A stretch of 64,000 bases of DNA. Source: Hymenobacter rubripertinctus. Lineage in GTDB: Bacteria; Bacteroidota; Bacteroidia; Cytophagales; Hymenobacteraceae. Shown piece after piece: positions 25,251 to 34,301 of this stretch. The stretch lies in assembly GCF_003583925.1 (NCBI RefSeq), contig NZ_QYCN01000009.1, positions 86,164 through 150,163 of the forward strand, given 5' to 3'. A program made the translations under genes and the position numbers. The number at the start of each line of letters is the position of its first letter. The stretch's first letter is position 1. A model generated the notes under the pieces. The model was not told the DNA's origin and ran no database searches. It was given only the letters and a program-made list of their open reading frames with translations.

Positions 25251-25559
25251 TTAATCAATGCGCAGTCTTTCCACAACCCGGCCCTCGCCCAGATGTTCGT
25301 GTACGATTTCGGCCGCGTCGCGGGGGCGCACGTTGCCGTAGGCCGTCCCGTGGGGATAGATGAGCAGGGCGGCCCCGGGGCCTTTTTTGCACTGCTTACA
25401 CAGGTCGAGGCAGCTACAGGTCTGAATGCGCACTTTGCGCTTTTCACCGCCCAGCAGCAGCTTTTTCAGGCCCTGCTTCTTTACTTCTATTTTCAGGGCC
25501 CGGGCTACGTCGCGGCCCACTTCATCCTTCTGAGCGGCACACACGAACAGGCGCGTCAT
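25251..25559 (-). CDS. Thioredoxin-like 2Fe-2S ferredoxin
   Basis: A 102-residue small iron-sulfur protein. Cysteines in TRLFVCAAQKDEVG and in RIQTCSCLDLCKQCKKGP suit the thioredoxin-like 2Fe-2S ferredoxin fold (CooF/shethna-like group). Such proteins pass electrons or act as cluster carriers. I chose the ATG at 25559 (MTRLFVC). It is the first gene of a run with the unknown protein and YjjG, and lies about 90 bp after the ArsR-type gene. Confidence 0.72.
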   Translation of the reverse strand: MTRLFVCAAQKDEVGRDVARALKIEVKKQGLKKLLLGGEKRKVRIQTCSCLDLCKQCKKGPGAALLIYPHGTAYGNVRPRDAAEIVHEHLGEGRVVERLRID

Positions 25560-25654
25560 GTTCTCTACTGACTTCACGCTATCAACTAATCAGAGCTAAA
25601 AAAAGGAAACCAGCGGCCAGCTGAATCAACGGACTCACGATGAATCAACGCCAA

Positions 25655-26044
25655 TCAATGATTCCCGTGCCAGCGGCGGTTCTGGAGCTTATACGCGGCC
25701 AGCTCCCGGTTCGACCAGAGCGTCTGGTAGATTTTCTGGTCTTGCGTGAGTTGGGGGTCGCGCTCCATGTAGCCCAGCAACTGGTGCACAAAGTCCTGGG
25801 CTTCATCCTTGATGAAGTAGAACACCCAATTGTCGAGGCGGCGGAAGTTGACGAGGCCCGCGTTTTTCAGGTACGTTAGTTGCCGGGAGGTTTTGGTCTG
25901 GGTGAAATCCAGAATCTGCTCCAGGTCGGAGATGCACATTTCCTGATTGCGCCACAGCAAATGCAGGATGCGCACCCGGCTCTCGTCGCCGAGGGCTTTG
26001 AATAATTGCTGGCCGAATGCAACGGTAAAGTGTTTGAGACGCAT
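25655..26044 (-). CDS. ArsR-family winged-helix regulator
   Basis: A 129-residue DNA-binding regulator. The ArsR pattern is clear: QLFKALGDESRVRILHLLWRNQEMCISDLEQILDFTQTKTSRQLTYLKNAGLVNFRR, with the recognition helix around TQTKTSRQLTYLK. A Cys in the EMCISDL position recalls metal sites, but no full metal motif is visible, so the signal is unknown. The start at 26044 fits the family; the frame continues to 26095. It could regulate itself and the ferredoxin set downstream. Confidence 0.86.
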   Translation of the reverse strand: MRLKHFTVAFGQQLFKALGDESRVRILHLLWRNQEMCISDLEQILDFTQTKTSRQLTYLKNAGLVNFRRLDNWVFYFIKDEAQDFVHQLLGYMERDPQLTQDQKIYQTLWSNRELAAYKLQNRRWHGNH

Positions 26045-26132
26045 CTTTAGGCAAAAGCAGATAAGAGAGCCCGAAATGGGGTGGTGGGCCTCCAATTTAG
26101 GGGAAACCCGGCAGCGGCCCCCGAAAGTGCCG

Positions 26133-26140
26133 TATCTTTG
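26133..26140 (+). promoter_or_regulatory. TAnnTTTG promoter box
   Basis: TATCTTTG (26133-26140) lies between the divergent ArsR gene and the CarboxypepD_reg-like gene, 36 bp before the ATG I chose. Confidence 0.5.
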
Positions 26141-26176
26141 TCGTCTGTAATGGCTTGTATGTTCTCCGTGGCTCGA

Positions 26177-26845
26177 ATGCGTATTTCTTTTTTACCTGCT
26201 TTACTGCTCCTGCTGGTGGCGCTGCTGCTGCCCGGCCGGAGCCGGGCGCAGGGTCAGCGCCCGGTGGTGCAGTTCACGGGCATCGTGGCCTCCGGCGACT
26301 CGCTGCTGGGCGTGCCCGGGGCGGCCATCTTCGTGCCTAAAGCTGGTCGGGGCACTACCACCAACGAGTACGGCTACTTCTCACTGCCCGTGCTGACCGG
26401 CGACAGTATCATCATCCGCAGCCTGGGCTACCGTAACCAGTACGTCATCATTCCCGAGGCCTACCCGCGCCAGAGCTACTCCGTGATTGTGCAGCTTAAG
26501 GAAGACGCCACCATCCTGCCCGAAGTGCGCATTTTCCCCTACGCCACCGAGCGGGCGTTCAAGGAAGCCTTCCTGGCCATGAAAGTGCCTTCGGAAAAGG
26601 ACCGCACCCCCGCCGACAAGCTCAACGAGCAGGTCATGCGCCGCATGTTCAACAACCTGCCCGTCACCAGCATGGGCAACTACCGCCAGACCCTGCAAAA
26701 CCAGCAGTACGACCAGCAGCGGCGCATGGGCTTCGGGGCCACCCCGGCCACCAACAACCCCCTGCTTAACCCCTTCAGCTGGCTCCAGCTCATCAAGCAG
26801 GTGAAAGACGGCGAGTTTAAGAAGAAAGAAGGCGTGGATTACTGA
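26177..26845 (+). CDS. Carboxypeptidase-regulatory-like domain protein, secreted
   Basis: A 222-residue exported protein: hydrophobic signal (MRISFLPALLLLLVALLLPG then RAQG), then a CarboxypepD_reg-like beta domain (FTGIVASGDSLLGVPGAAIFVPKAGRGTTTNEYGYFSLPV, then VRIFPYATE), then a helical tail with SWLQLIKQVKDGEFKKKE. The domain is common as an N-terminal part of outer-membrane receptors in Bacteroidota; alone, it is usually annotated without a role. I chose the ATG at 26177 because it starts the signal peptide; 26150 and 26159 are in-frame alternatives. Confidence 0.7.
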   Translation: MRISFLPALLLLLVALLLPGRSRAQGQRPVVQFTGIVASGDSLLGVPGAAIFVPKAGRGTTTNEYGYFSLPVLTGDSIIIRSLGYRNQYVIIPEAYPRQSYSVIVQLKEDATILPEVRIFPYATERAFKEAFLAMKVPSEKDRTPADKLNEQVMRRMFNNLPVTSMGNYRQTLQNQQYDQQRRMGFGATPATNNPLLNPFSWLQLIKQVKDGEFKKKEGVDY

Positions 26846-26934
26846 GGGGCTGAAAAAAGAACTGCTCAACCCCAACCTTTCAACCATTCGCCGCTATATG
26901 CAGTACAGCTACTGTTTGACCTGCTGATTTTGCT

Positions 26935-28317
26935 ATGGACACCAACCTGCCGCGTACCTCCCAGCCCCGTATCGTAATTATTGGCTGCGGCTTTGCCGGG
27001 CTGCGGCTGGCTAAAGATCTGGCCGACGCCCCCGTTCAGGTGGTGGTTATCGACCGCAACAACTACCACAACTTCCAGCCCCTGCTGTATCAGGTGGCTA
27101 CCGGGGCCCTGGAAGCCGACAGCATTGCCTACCCGATTCGTAAGATTTTCGCGGGCCAGCCGAACTTCTTTTACCGCATGGCCGACGTGCAGCGGGTGGA
27201 TGCCGGGCGCAATACGCTCGTTACCAACATCGGCGAAATCGGCTACGACCACCTCGTGCTGGCTACCGGCTCGCTCACCAACTTCTTCGGCCTCGACAGC
27301 ATTGAGCAGAACGCCATGCAGATCAAGAGCATCCCCAATGCTCTGAACCTGCGCAGCTACCTGTTCCAGAATTTCGAGAAGGCCCTGCTCACCGACGACC
27401 CCGCCCAGCGCCAGGCCCTGCTGAACGTGGTGGTGGTGGGTGGTGGCCCCACGGGCGTGGAAATCTGCGGTTCGCTGGCCGAAATGCGCAAGGACGTGCT
27501 GCCCCAGGATTACCCCGAACTGGACCTGAAGCAGATGGAAATCTACCTCATCGAGTCGGGCGCAGAGGTGCTGGGGCCGATGAGTAAGGACTCGCAGGTA
27601 CAGGCCAAAAAGTACCTGGAGGACATGGGAATCCACCTGCGCCTCAACACCCACGCCCAGCGTTTCGAGGCCGGTAAGCTCTACTACTCCGAAACCGAGT
27701 TTATCCGCACCGAAAACCTGATTTGGGCCGCTGGCGTGAACGGGGCGGCCGTCGAAGGGCTGCCCGAAACGGTGGTGGCCCGCAACAAGCGCATCAACGT
27801 GGACACCCAGAATCGGGTGCTGGGCCTGGCCAACGTGTACGCCATCGGCGACGTGGCCAACCTGGCCACCGACGAAATGCCCCGCGGCTACCCCATGCTG
27901 GCCCCCGTGGCCATTCAGCAGGCCGAGCAGCTGGCCGATAACTTCCGGCACCTGCTGCGGGGCGAGCCGCTCAAGCCGTTCAAGTACGTCAACAAGGGCA
28001 GTATGGCCATCGTGGGCCGCAACCGCGCCGTGGTAGATTTGCCCGGCAACACGCAGTTCGGGGGCTTCTTCGGCTGGCTCACCTGGCTGTTCGTGCACCT
28101 GATGACGCTGGTGGGCTTCCGCAACAAGGTTGTCACGCTCATCAGCTGGGGCATCAGCTACTTCAGCTCCGACAAAGCCCTGCGCCTCATCATCCGGCCC
28201 TATAAGCGCTACGATTTCAAGGAGGACAAAGGCTTGGCTACGGCGATGCACAACGCCGCCACGCCCGAGTATCATCCGCCCGTACCCGCTCCCAACGCGG
28301 CCGTGGTGGGCGGGTAG
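26935..28317 (+). CDS. ndh: Type II NADH dehydrogenase (NDH-2)
   Basis: A 460-residue flavoprotein. The FAD-binding motif is IVIIGCGFAGLRLAKDL near residue 13, the NADH-binding motif VVVVGGGPTGVEICGSLAEM near residue 165, and the conserved segment NFQPLLYQVATGALEADSIAYPIR near residue 43. The final YAIGDVANLATDEMPRGYPMLAPVAIQQAEQLADN is typical. A C-terminal hydrophobic stretch (FFGWLTWLFVHLMTL) would anchor it to the inner membrane. It passes electrons from NADH to quinone without pumping protons, an alternative to complex I. Confidence 0.93.
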   Translation: MDTNLPRTSQPRIVIIGCGFAGLRLAKDLADAPVQVVVIDRNNYHNFQPLLYQVATGALEADSIAYPIRKIFAGQPNFFYRMADVQRVDAGRNTLVTNIGEIGYDHLVLATGSLTNFFGLDSIEQNAMQIKSIPNALNLRSYLFQNFEKALLTDDPAQRQALLNVVVVGGGPTGVEICGSLAEMRKDVLPQDYPELDLKQMEIYLIESGAEVLGPMSKDSQVQAKKYLEDMGIHLRLNTHAQRFEAGKLYYSETEFIRTENLIWAAGVNGAAVEGLPETVVARNKRINVDTQNRVLGLANVYAIGDVANLATDEMPRGYPMLAPVAIQQAEQLADNFRHLLRGEPLKPFKYVNKGSMAIVGRNRAVVDLPGNTQFGGFFGWLTWLFVHLMTLVGFRNKVVTLISWGISYFSSDKALRLIIRPYKRYDFKEDKGLATAMHNAATPEYHPPVPAPNAAVVGG

Positions 28318-28350
28318 CCCGGGGGCGTTGGGGGCGAGCGGCCATCCTGT

Positions 28351-28725
28351 TTACAGCGTGAACTCGCTCAGCGTCCGGCTCACGTCGTAGATGTTTTTAT
28401 CGACCCGGAAAGTTTTGGTGATGGGCTCATTCATGCCGCGTACCCAGATTTTGAGCTCCGCATCAAGGTCGAAGTGGCCGGTGGTTTCGGTGGAGTAGCG
28501 TTCGATGTTGCGGTAGGGTACGCTCAGATACTCCCGCTTCTTGCCCGTCACGCCCTGCTTGTCAATCAGAATCAGGCGCTTGGTGGTGAACACGAGCAGG
28601 TCGCGGATGATGGAGAAGGCCTTGCGCACCTCCTCACCGGGGGCCAGCAGCTGGCTCAGCTCCAGCTGAATGGCTTGGGCATCAGTTTCTGATGCGTTGC
28701 CGAGAATACCGTCGAAAAGTCCCAT
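28351..28725 (-). CDS. Bacterial PH-domain protein
   Basis: A 124-residue protein that fits the bacterial PH domain (bPH type): LAPGEEVRKAFSIIRDLLVFTTKRLILID, VTGKKREYLSVPYRNIERYSTE and a final helix NIYDVSRTLSEFTL. There is no signal or membrane segment. Family members are small oligomeric proteins of unknown role. It is convergent with ndh and lies just after a HEAT-repeat gene in the same direction. Confidence 0.82.
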   Translation of the reverse strand: MGLFDGILGNASETDAQAIQLELSQLLAPGEEVRKAFSIIRDLLVFTTKRLILIDKQGVTGKKREYLSVPYRNIERYSTETTGHFDLDAELKIWVRGMNEPITKTFRVDKNIYDVSRTLSEFTL

Positions 28726-28762
28726 AGTAGATGGATAGGATGGTGGAAAAGAAGTTGAAAAG

Positions 28763-29281
28763 CTACAACTCTTCCACCAGTTCCCCGATGTTTTCCAGAC
28801 CCAACTCTAGCAACGAGGTGCTCGGCGCCAGCTGCGCCACGGCCCATTGCTGCTCAATGAAAGCCACATCTTCGATGGAATATTCGAAATCCTGGTCCTC
28901 AATGGCCATCAGCGCCATCAGCGCCATCAGCTGCGCTTCGTAGCCCTGTTGAAAGACCATCTGGAAGAGCTCTTTCAATAAGTGCCGACAAGCAAACTGC
29001 GTGAGGGCATACACCATCGTGCCGTTGTAGCCGCGGGTTTCCGGCCGCTGAATGGCTTGCAAAAGCGGCGCCACGGCGCGCTCATCGCCCAGGTACGCCA
29101 AGCCCATAGCAGCCCGGTTGCGCCACCCGCGCTCCGCTGTTTCCAGCAGGCCCAGGTAAAACTGCGCTACCTCCTCAGTGCCAATAGCAGTTAGCACCTC
29201 GAAGGCTTCGTAAGCCGCCTCCGGATCGGGGCCGAGGGCCTGGTGCTTGAGTGCTTCCAGGCTGGAAGATGAGTGGGGCAT
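28763..29281 (-). CDS. HEAT-repeat protein
   Basis: A 172-residue alpha-helical repeat protein. HEAT-like helices are seen as AYEAFEVLTAIGTEEVAQFYLGLLE, GWRNRAAMGLAYLGDERAVAPLLQAIQ and YGTMVYALTQFACRHLLKELF, with Pro and Asp at the loop positions. A short repeat of codons gives MALMALMAIED (about residues 119-129). It is probably a protein-binding scaffold; its partner is unknown. The T run of the upstream M1 terminator ends about 5 bp before the start, leaving little room for a ribosome-binding site. Confidence 0.72.
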   Translation of the reverse strand: MPHSSSSLEALKHQALGPDPEAAYEAFEVLTAIGTEEVAQFYLGLLETAERGWRNRAAMGLAYLGDERAVAPLLQAIQRPETRGYNGTMVYALTQFACRHLLKELFQMVFQQGYEAQLMALMALMAIEDQDFEYSIEDVAFIEQQWAVAQLAPSTSLLELGLENIGELVEEL

Positions 29282-29285
29282 AGCT

Positions 29286-29323
29286 ATAAAAAAAAGCAGC
29301 CGGACCCACCGGGTTCGGCTGCT
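29286..29323 (-). terminator. Intrinsic terminator after the M1 peptidase gene
   Basis: AGCAGCCGGACCC (29295-29307) pairs with GGGTTCGGCTGCT (29311-29323), one wobble; on the minus strand a long T run follows, directly before the HEAT gene. Confidence 0.75.
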
Positions 29324-29347
29324 CTAAAACTACGGAAAAACGGCCGG

Positions 29348-31711
29348 TTACTTCGTGCCGCCCGTGGAGGTGGGCGTGGTCAGCGGCTTCTGCTCCTTCT
29401 GTTGCAGGGCCGACTGCTGCTGCATGGGGTTGGGCTGCTGGCGCTGCTGGTACTCGTACAGCTCGAAGCGCGAGGGCGCGGCCTGCTGAGGCCAGGCGTT
29501 GTTGCTCAGGTCGGTGTCGGCGGTCTGCTGGTAGGGGTCGAGCACGAAGCTGACCACCGGCTTTTCGGTGATGAACACCTTGGTCACCTCGGCGTTGTTC
29601 TTACGCCAGATTTCAGCCGGGATGTTCATGATTTCCTGCTGGCCGTCGGCATAAGTCATCTGCACGATGACGGGCATCGTGAGGCCACCCAGGTTTTTGA
29701 GGCTCACCTCGTAGAAGTTCAGGCCCCCGTTCAGGCGCTGCTGCTGCTCGGCACTCAGGCCCTTCACCAGTTGCTGGTAGCGCTGCTGGTCGGCGGGCGT
29801 GGTCGCCAGCGGGTCGTACTGGTTGTAGAAGTCCTTGAGCTGGGGTTTCTGGTCTACCAGGGGCTGCGGAATGGCTGCCACGTTGCGCTGCTGCGAAATG
29901 GTTTTGGGCGTTTTGCTGGTCAGCTCGCGCTGGCGGGCGTTTTCGATGTCGGGGTTCTTCGAGTCGACGCGGTACTGCTTGACGCCGGCAATGGCCAGGT
30001 CGGTGTACTCCACGGAGTAGAACCAGCCGCGCCAGAACCAGTCCAGGTCCACGCCCGAGGCGTCTTCCATGGTGCGGAAGAAGTCGGCGGGGGTGGGGTG
30101 CTTGTAGGCCCAGCGGCGGGCGTACTCCTTGAAGGCGTAGTCGAACAGCTCGCGGCCCATAATCGTCTCGCGCAGCATGTTGAGGCCGATGGCGGGCTTG
30201 GCGTAGGCGTTGTTGCCGAATTGGAGCACCGACTCCGAATTGGTCATGATCGGGGTCTGCAACGATTTATCGGTGCGCATATAAGCCACGATCTGGGCCG
30301 GGTCGCCGCGGCGGGAGGGGTAGTCCCGCTCCCATTCCTGCTCCGTGAGGTACTGCACAAACGAGTTCAGGCCCTCATCCATCCACGACCACTGCCGCTC
30401 GTCGGAGTTGATAATCATGGGGAAGAAGTTGTGGCCCACCTCGTGGATAATCACCGAAATCATCCCGTATTTGCGCTCCGCCGAGTAGGTGCCGTCCTTT
30501 TCGGGGCGGCCGCCATTAAAGCTCAGCATCGGGTACTCCATGCCGCCCACCGGCCCGTGCACCGAAATGGCCACCGGGTAGGCGTAAGGAATGGTGTACT
30601 TGGAGTAGGTTTTGATGGTGTGGGCAATGACTTCGGTGGAGTACTTGCCCCAGAGCGGGTTGCCCTCCTTGGGGTAGTAGCTCATGCACAGCACCGGCAC
30701 GCCGTCCTGCTTCACGCCCATGGCATCCCAGATGAACTTGCGCGAGGAAGCCCAGGCGAAGTCACGCACATTTTTGGCGGCGTAGGTCCAGGTTTTGGTG
30801 CCCTTGGCGCGGCTCTGCTCGGCCTTCTCCGCCTCCTGGGGCGACACAATCAGGACCGGGCTGCTGGCCCCCACGGCCTGCGACAGGCGCTGGCGCTGGC
30901 TGCTGCTGAGCACGTCGTTGGGGTTCTGGAGTACGCCCGTCGCGCCCACCACATGGTCGGCGGGGGCCGTGATGCTCACCCGGTAGTCGCCGAAGGGCAG
31001 AGCGAACTCGCCGTTGCCCAGAAACTGTTTGTGCTGCCAGCCCTGGTTGTCGGAGTACACGGCCATGCGCGGGTAGAACTGGGCAATTTCGTAGAGGTAG
31101 TTTTTATCCTCGGGGAAATACTCGTAGCCGCTGCGCTGGTTGATTTTCGTCTGGTCGTTGATATTATAGCGCCAGCCGATGCTGAACGTAACGCTTTGCT
31201 TGGGCTTGAGGGGCGTGGGCAGGTCCACCCGCATCATGGTGTTGTTGATGACGTAGGGCAGGCCCCGGCCGCCTTTCAGCTTCACCTCCGAAATCACGAA
31301 GCCCCCGTCGAACCCGCCGCGCTGAAGGTAGTCCATGGCCTGAAAGGGCATCCGGGGTTGAATTTCGCCTACCTGGGTAGCGGCAGCAATGGATGTCTTG
31401 TCGAGGATGTTCTGGTCGAGCTGCACCCAGAGGTAGGTTAGCACATCGGGCGAGAGGTTGGTGTAGGTGATGTCCTCGTCGCCGCTGATGGCCTGCTTCT
31501 CGTCGTCGAGGCGCACGCGGATGTTGTAGTCGGCCCGCTGCTGCCAGTAGTCGGTACCGGGGGCGCCGGAAGCCGTGCGGTAGCTGTTGGGCGTGGGCAG
31601 CAGGGTTTCGAGCTGGGCAAATTTATCGGTACCGGAGTTGGTGCTTTGGGCGGCTACGGGCAGGGTCAGCAGCGCCACCAGCCCGGCGGCCAGCAGAGTA
31701 GGTTTGAGCAT
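29348..31711 (-). CDS. M1-family metallopeptidase
   Basis: A 787-residue secreted aminopeptidase-like protein. A signal peptide (MLKPTLLAAGLVALLTLPVAA) opens it. The gluzincin zinc motif HEVGHNFF is near residue 421, followed by the second Glu in WMDEGLNSF, and the exopeptidase-type motif GGMEYPML comes about 30 residues before. The N-terminal beta domain starts around residue 60. It probably removes residues from peptides in the periplasm or outside. It is followed by its own terminator. Confidence 0.9.
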   Translation of the reverse strand: MLKPTLLAAGLVALLTLPVAAQSTNSGTDKFAQLETLLPTPNSYRTASGAPGTDYWQQRADYNIRVRLDDEKQAISGDEDITYTNLSPDVLTYLWVQLDQNILDKTSIAAATQVGEIQPRMPFQAMDYLQRGGFDGGFVISEVKLKGGRGLPYVINNTMMRVDLPTPLKPKQSVTFSIGWRYNINDQTKINQRSGYEYFPEDKNYLYEIAQFYPRMAVYSDNQGWQHKQFLGNGEFALPFGDYRVSITAPADHVVGATGVLQNPNDVLSSSQRQRLSQAVGASSPVLIVSPQEAEKAEQSRAKGTKTWTYAAKNVRDFAWASSRKFIWDAMGVKQDGVPVLCMSYYPKEGNPLWGKYSTEVIAHTIKTYSKYTIPYAYPVAISVHGPVGGMEYPMLSFNGGRPEKDGTYSAERKYGMISVIIHEVGHNFFPMIINSDERQWSWMDEGLNSFVQYLTEQEWERDYPSRRGDPAQIVAYMRTDKSLQTPIMTNSESVLQFGNNAYAKPAIGLNMLRETIMGRELFDYAFKEYARRWAYKHPTPADFFRTMEDASGVDLDWFWRGWFYSVEYTDLAIAGVKQYRVDSKNPDIENARQRELTSKTPKTISQQRNVAAIPQPLVDQKPQLKDFYNQYDPLATTPADQQRYQQLVKGLSAEQQQRLNGGLNFYEVSLKNLGGLTMPVIVQMTYADGQQEIMNIPAEIWRKNNAEVTKVFITEKPVVSFVLDPYQQTADTDLSNNAWPQQAAPSRFELYEYQQRQQPNPMQQQSALQQKEQKPLTTPTSTGGTK

Positions 31712-32204
31712 AGGATGTGAAAGGGGAGCGAAAGAGAGCAGTAAAGGCCTGAATAAGAAAGCGAAAGGCTGCTAATCCAGCTTCGCGTGCGACGAAAGAC
31801 GAAGCCACTGATTATGGGTTGCACCAGATACAGGCCCGGCAGTTGATTGACCCCATCGGGAGCCAATGCTCTCACAAGATACAGGCCGGCCATACACATC
31901 CGCGTGCTTTGATGTTTATGGCCGGGTAAAGCAACGGTTCGCGGAGCGGAGAAAGTGCCGTTTGGTACTGGTAAAGAGGGAGTTGGTGTACTATTTTTCG
32001 ACGTAGCTACCCGCGCTGGTAGGTTTGTTCTATCCAAGCAGCAAAAGGGTGTCTGCCCAGCTCCGGGTAGCCGGATGCCGGTGCCGGAAGCAGCCGGAAC
32101 TAACTAAAACAGGGTGCCGTCCGACGCGCAGACTCCTCTTTGTGCTGTGCGGGTAGTGTGCTGTTCTTCTTCCTTTCCCCTCCACTCACTTTTATCTTTT
32201 TTTT
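31712..32204. other. Non-coding stretch between the M1 and lipoprotein genes
   Basis: About 490 bp with no credible gene. AGATACAGGCC occurs twice, at 31827 and 31877, exactly 50 bp apart. The rest should hold the promoters of the two divergent genes, but I see no consensus box. Confidence 0.4.
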
Positions 32205-33353
32205 ATGAACAAGAAACGTGTTGCGCAGCTGGCTTGCCTCGCTGCTATCGGGCTCAGCCTGGCCGCCTGCGAACAGCAGGATGTAAGCCCCGCCAAGGCT
32301 TCAATTGCTGCTTCCTCCGTAAATGGAGAAGCAGAAACTACTTCCACGGAAGATCGGAACCAACTGGCGCGGCTATTGGCCGTTGAGCTGGGCAGCAACG
32401 AAAAGCTGCGCGACTTTCTGCGCGAAGAAGCGCTCAGCCAGTTCGACGGCGACTACGATGTGCTGTATCAGCGGGTAGCAGACAGGAGGATTGGGGACGA
32501 AACGCTGGAGGATATCTTCACCCGGCAGTTCGTGCGCCAGGCGGAGAACAGAGGCCAAAGCGTTTCCGGGGACGAAGCGCGCAGCTGGGTACAGCGCACT
32601 ATTGCCGGCATTCCGCTGTGCCAGTTCTCGGTGCCGGTGAACTGCGAAAAATGGGAGAATTCTTACGCTCCCTTGGTCATTGCACTGCCCACCGATTTCG
32701 ACGACATGAAGGTGGAGTCTATTCTGAGCTTCAACCAGGATGGCAAGGAAGAAGTACTCGATGGCGCCGTGGAACCCGAGCAGCCAGTAGTGGTAATTGG
32801 CAGCAATGAGCGGGTGAATGAAAAGGGCGAGGTAGAAGCTGGCTATACCACGGCTAACCGCAACAACGGCGCAATGGAACGGCTGGAGCGGTATAAAATA
32901 CGGGACATCAACGCTATTGAGCATTGGCTGCTCGGCGGCCCTGAGCTACAGATGCAGTACTGGGTTGCGCCCATGCCCAATTACAGCACATACCCATATC
33001 AGCCGGCTTCGCCCCCGTATCAGCTGGGAACCTGGTCGCAGAACCCTAGTCGTAACTCGGTGAAGAACGGGCAGTGGATTAACTCGCAGAGCCTGCTTTA
33101 CTACTGGTACCTGAATTCCTACGGCCAAACGTTCCGTGACATCTGGGTAGAGCGGGACGCTGGACCTAACATTCGCCTGAACCTCTCGGTAACGTTGCCG
33201 AAAGGAGTGGTGATAACGTTCAACCCGACCATTGGCTCTAATGATGAGCGGATGGGCGAGCAATTCGTGAACTACAATGACCCACATTGGCCCCAGAACC
33301 AGCAGAATGCTTACGGACCAGGAGAAGTTTACTATTTCCGGGGCAGCTATTAG
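32205..33353 (+). CDS. Lipoprotein, possibly DUF3103-like
   Basis: A 382-residue protein with a lipoprotein signal (LACLAAIGLSLAAC, Cys about residue 22). The N-terminal part has LARLLAVELGSNEKLRDFLREE and later PTDFDDMKVESILSFNQDG and EQPVVVIGSNER, which remind me of DUF3103 proteins; I cannot confirm this. The C-terminal part is rich in Tyr, Asn and Trp (FRDIWVERDAGPNIRLNLSVTLPKG), as in surface-exposed beta proteins. The role is unknown. A terminator-like hairpin follows. Confidence 0.6.
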   Translation: MNKKRVAQLACLAAIGLSLAACEQQDVSPAKASIAASSVNGEAETTSTEDRNQLARLLAVELGSNEKLRDFLREEALSQFDGDYDVLYQRVADRRIGDETLEDIFTRQFVRQAENRGQSVSGDEARSWVQRTIAGIPLCQFSVPVNCEKWENSYAPLVIALPTDFDDMKVESILSFNQDGKEEVLDGAVEPEQPVVVIGSNERVNEKGEVEAGYTTANRNNGAMERLERYKIRDINAIEHWLLGGPELQMQYWVAPMPNYSTYPYQPASPPYQLGTWSQNPSRNSVKNGQWINSQSLLYYWYLNSYGQTFRDIWVERDAGPNIRLNLSVTLPKGVVITFNPTIGSNDERMGEQFVNYNDPHWPQNQQNAYGPGEVYYFRGSY

Positions 33354-33393
33354 TGCGCCCGGTAAAGCGTAACGGCCTCTTGTAAGAAGTAAG

Positions 33394-33436
33394 AGCGGGC
33401 GGGTAAAGGTGTTACAACCTAACTCGCCCGCTTTTT
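33394..33436. terminator. Terminator-like hairpin
   Basis: AGCGGGCG (33394-33401) pairs with CGCCCGCT (33425-33432) followed by a T run; a second small stem (AGGTGTTACAACCT) sits in the loop. Confidence 0.6.
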
Positions 33437-33449
33437 GGCTGCCCGTAGT

Positions 33450-34049
33450 TCAAGGTAGCGTTTGGCCGGCCAGCAGCACCGCCGCAATGCCCAGGGCCGC
33501 GCCGCTGGTTACCAGCAGCCAGTCGCGGCGGGCCACGTGCAGGCCCCGCAGCAGCAGCCAGCCCAACCCCAGAATCAGGCCCACAATCAGCAGCTGGCCC
33601 AGCTCCACGCCCACGTTGAAGCTGAGCAGCTCCAGCACCGGCCGGCTCTGGTGGCCCAGCAGCCCGCGCAGATAGCTGGAAAAGCCCAAACCGTGGATCA
33701 GCCCGAAAACAGCAGCCAACAAGTTGGGCAAGGTCAGCACGAGGGGCGGGGCCACGTTGGAGGCCGGGCTGCGGCCAGCCCGGAGCAGGTTCAGCAGGCT
33801 GGTCAGCAGAATGGTCACCGGAATCAGCACCTCAACCAGGCGGGGCGAATACGGTACCACTTCCAGCGTGGCCAGGGCCAGCGTAGCGGAGTGGCCCAGG
33901 GTGAAGCTCGTCACCAGGGCCACCACCCGCCGCCAGTCCGTCCATGCATAAGGCGCGCACAGGGCCAGCAGAAACACCAGGTGGTCGTAGGCGCGCAGGT
34001 TGAAGATGTGGTGGAAGCCGAGTTGGAGGTAGGTACTGAAAACGGACAT
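33450..34049 (-). CDS. HupE/UreJ-like membrane protein
   Basis: A 199-residue integral membrane protein with about six hydrophobic helices. The family signature is visible: FHHIFNLRAYDHLVFLLALC near residue 12, VALVTSFTLGHSATLALATL with its His, LLNLL, and FGLIHGLGFSSYLRGLL near residue 117, then FNVGVELGQL. HupE/UreJ proteins are proposed nickel or metal permeases. No hydrogenase or urease genes are nearby, so the substrate here is unknown. The ATG at 34049 gives the first helix a normal start. Confidence 0.82.
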   Translation of the reverse strand: MSVFSTYLQLGFHHIFNLRAYDHLVFLLALCAPYAWTDWRRVVALVTSFTLGHSATLALATLEVVPYSPRLVEVLIPVTILLTSLLNLLRAGRSPASNVAPPLVLTLPNLLAAVFGLIHGLGFSSYLRGLLGHQSRPVLELLSFNVGVELGQLLIVGLILGLGWLLLRGLHVARRDWLLVTSGAALGIAAVLLAGQTLP

Positions 34050-34301
34050 GGAAACGGCAGCAAAGGGCGGGCAAGGTAGATCAGCACTTCCGCACAACGG
34101 CTGAAGCAGTGCGCTACAAGTCGCCGGCCTGCTTTGGCAGAAGTCGGATAAAGGTCTGAATCTTCGCTTGAAGTGCCCGAGCCAGCACCGAAAAACGGCC
34201 AGCGGCCGCAGCAGGGAGGGGGGCAGTCCTATCGATCTACATGCCAGCGGAACCGGCCACCGCTGCGGCGCCCCAGGAACCGGCTGGTTGGGCAACGCCC
34301 G

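Noticed and set aside
26866..28275. A 469-residue minus-strand frame opposite ndh
   Set aside because: The plus strand holds two dinucleotide-binding motifs; the minus frame is a shadow.
29273..31441. A 722-residue plus-strand frame opposite the M1 peptidase gene
   Set aside because: It is the antisense shadow of a clear M1 peptidase with signal peptide and zinc motif; long open antisense frames are expected at this GC content.
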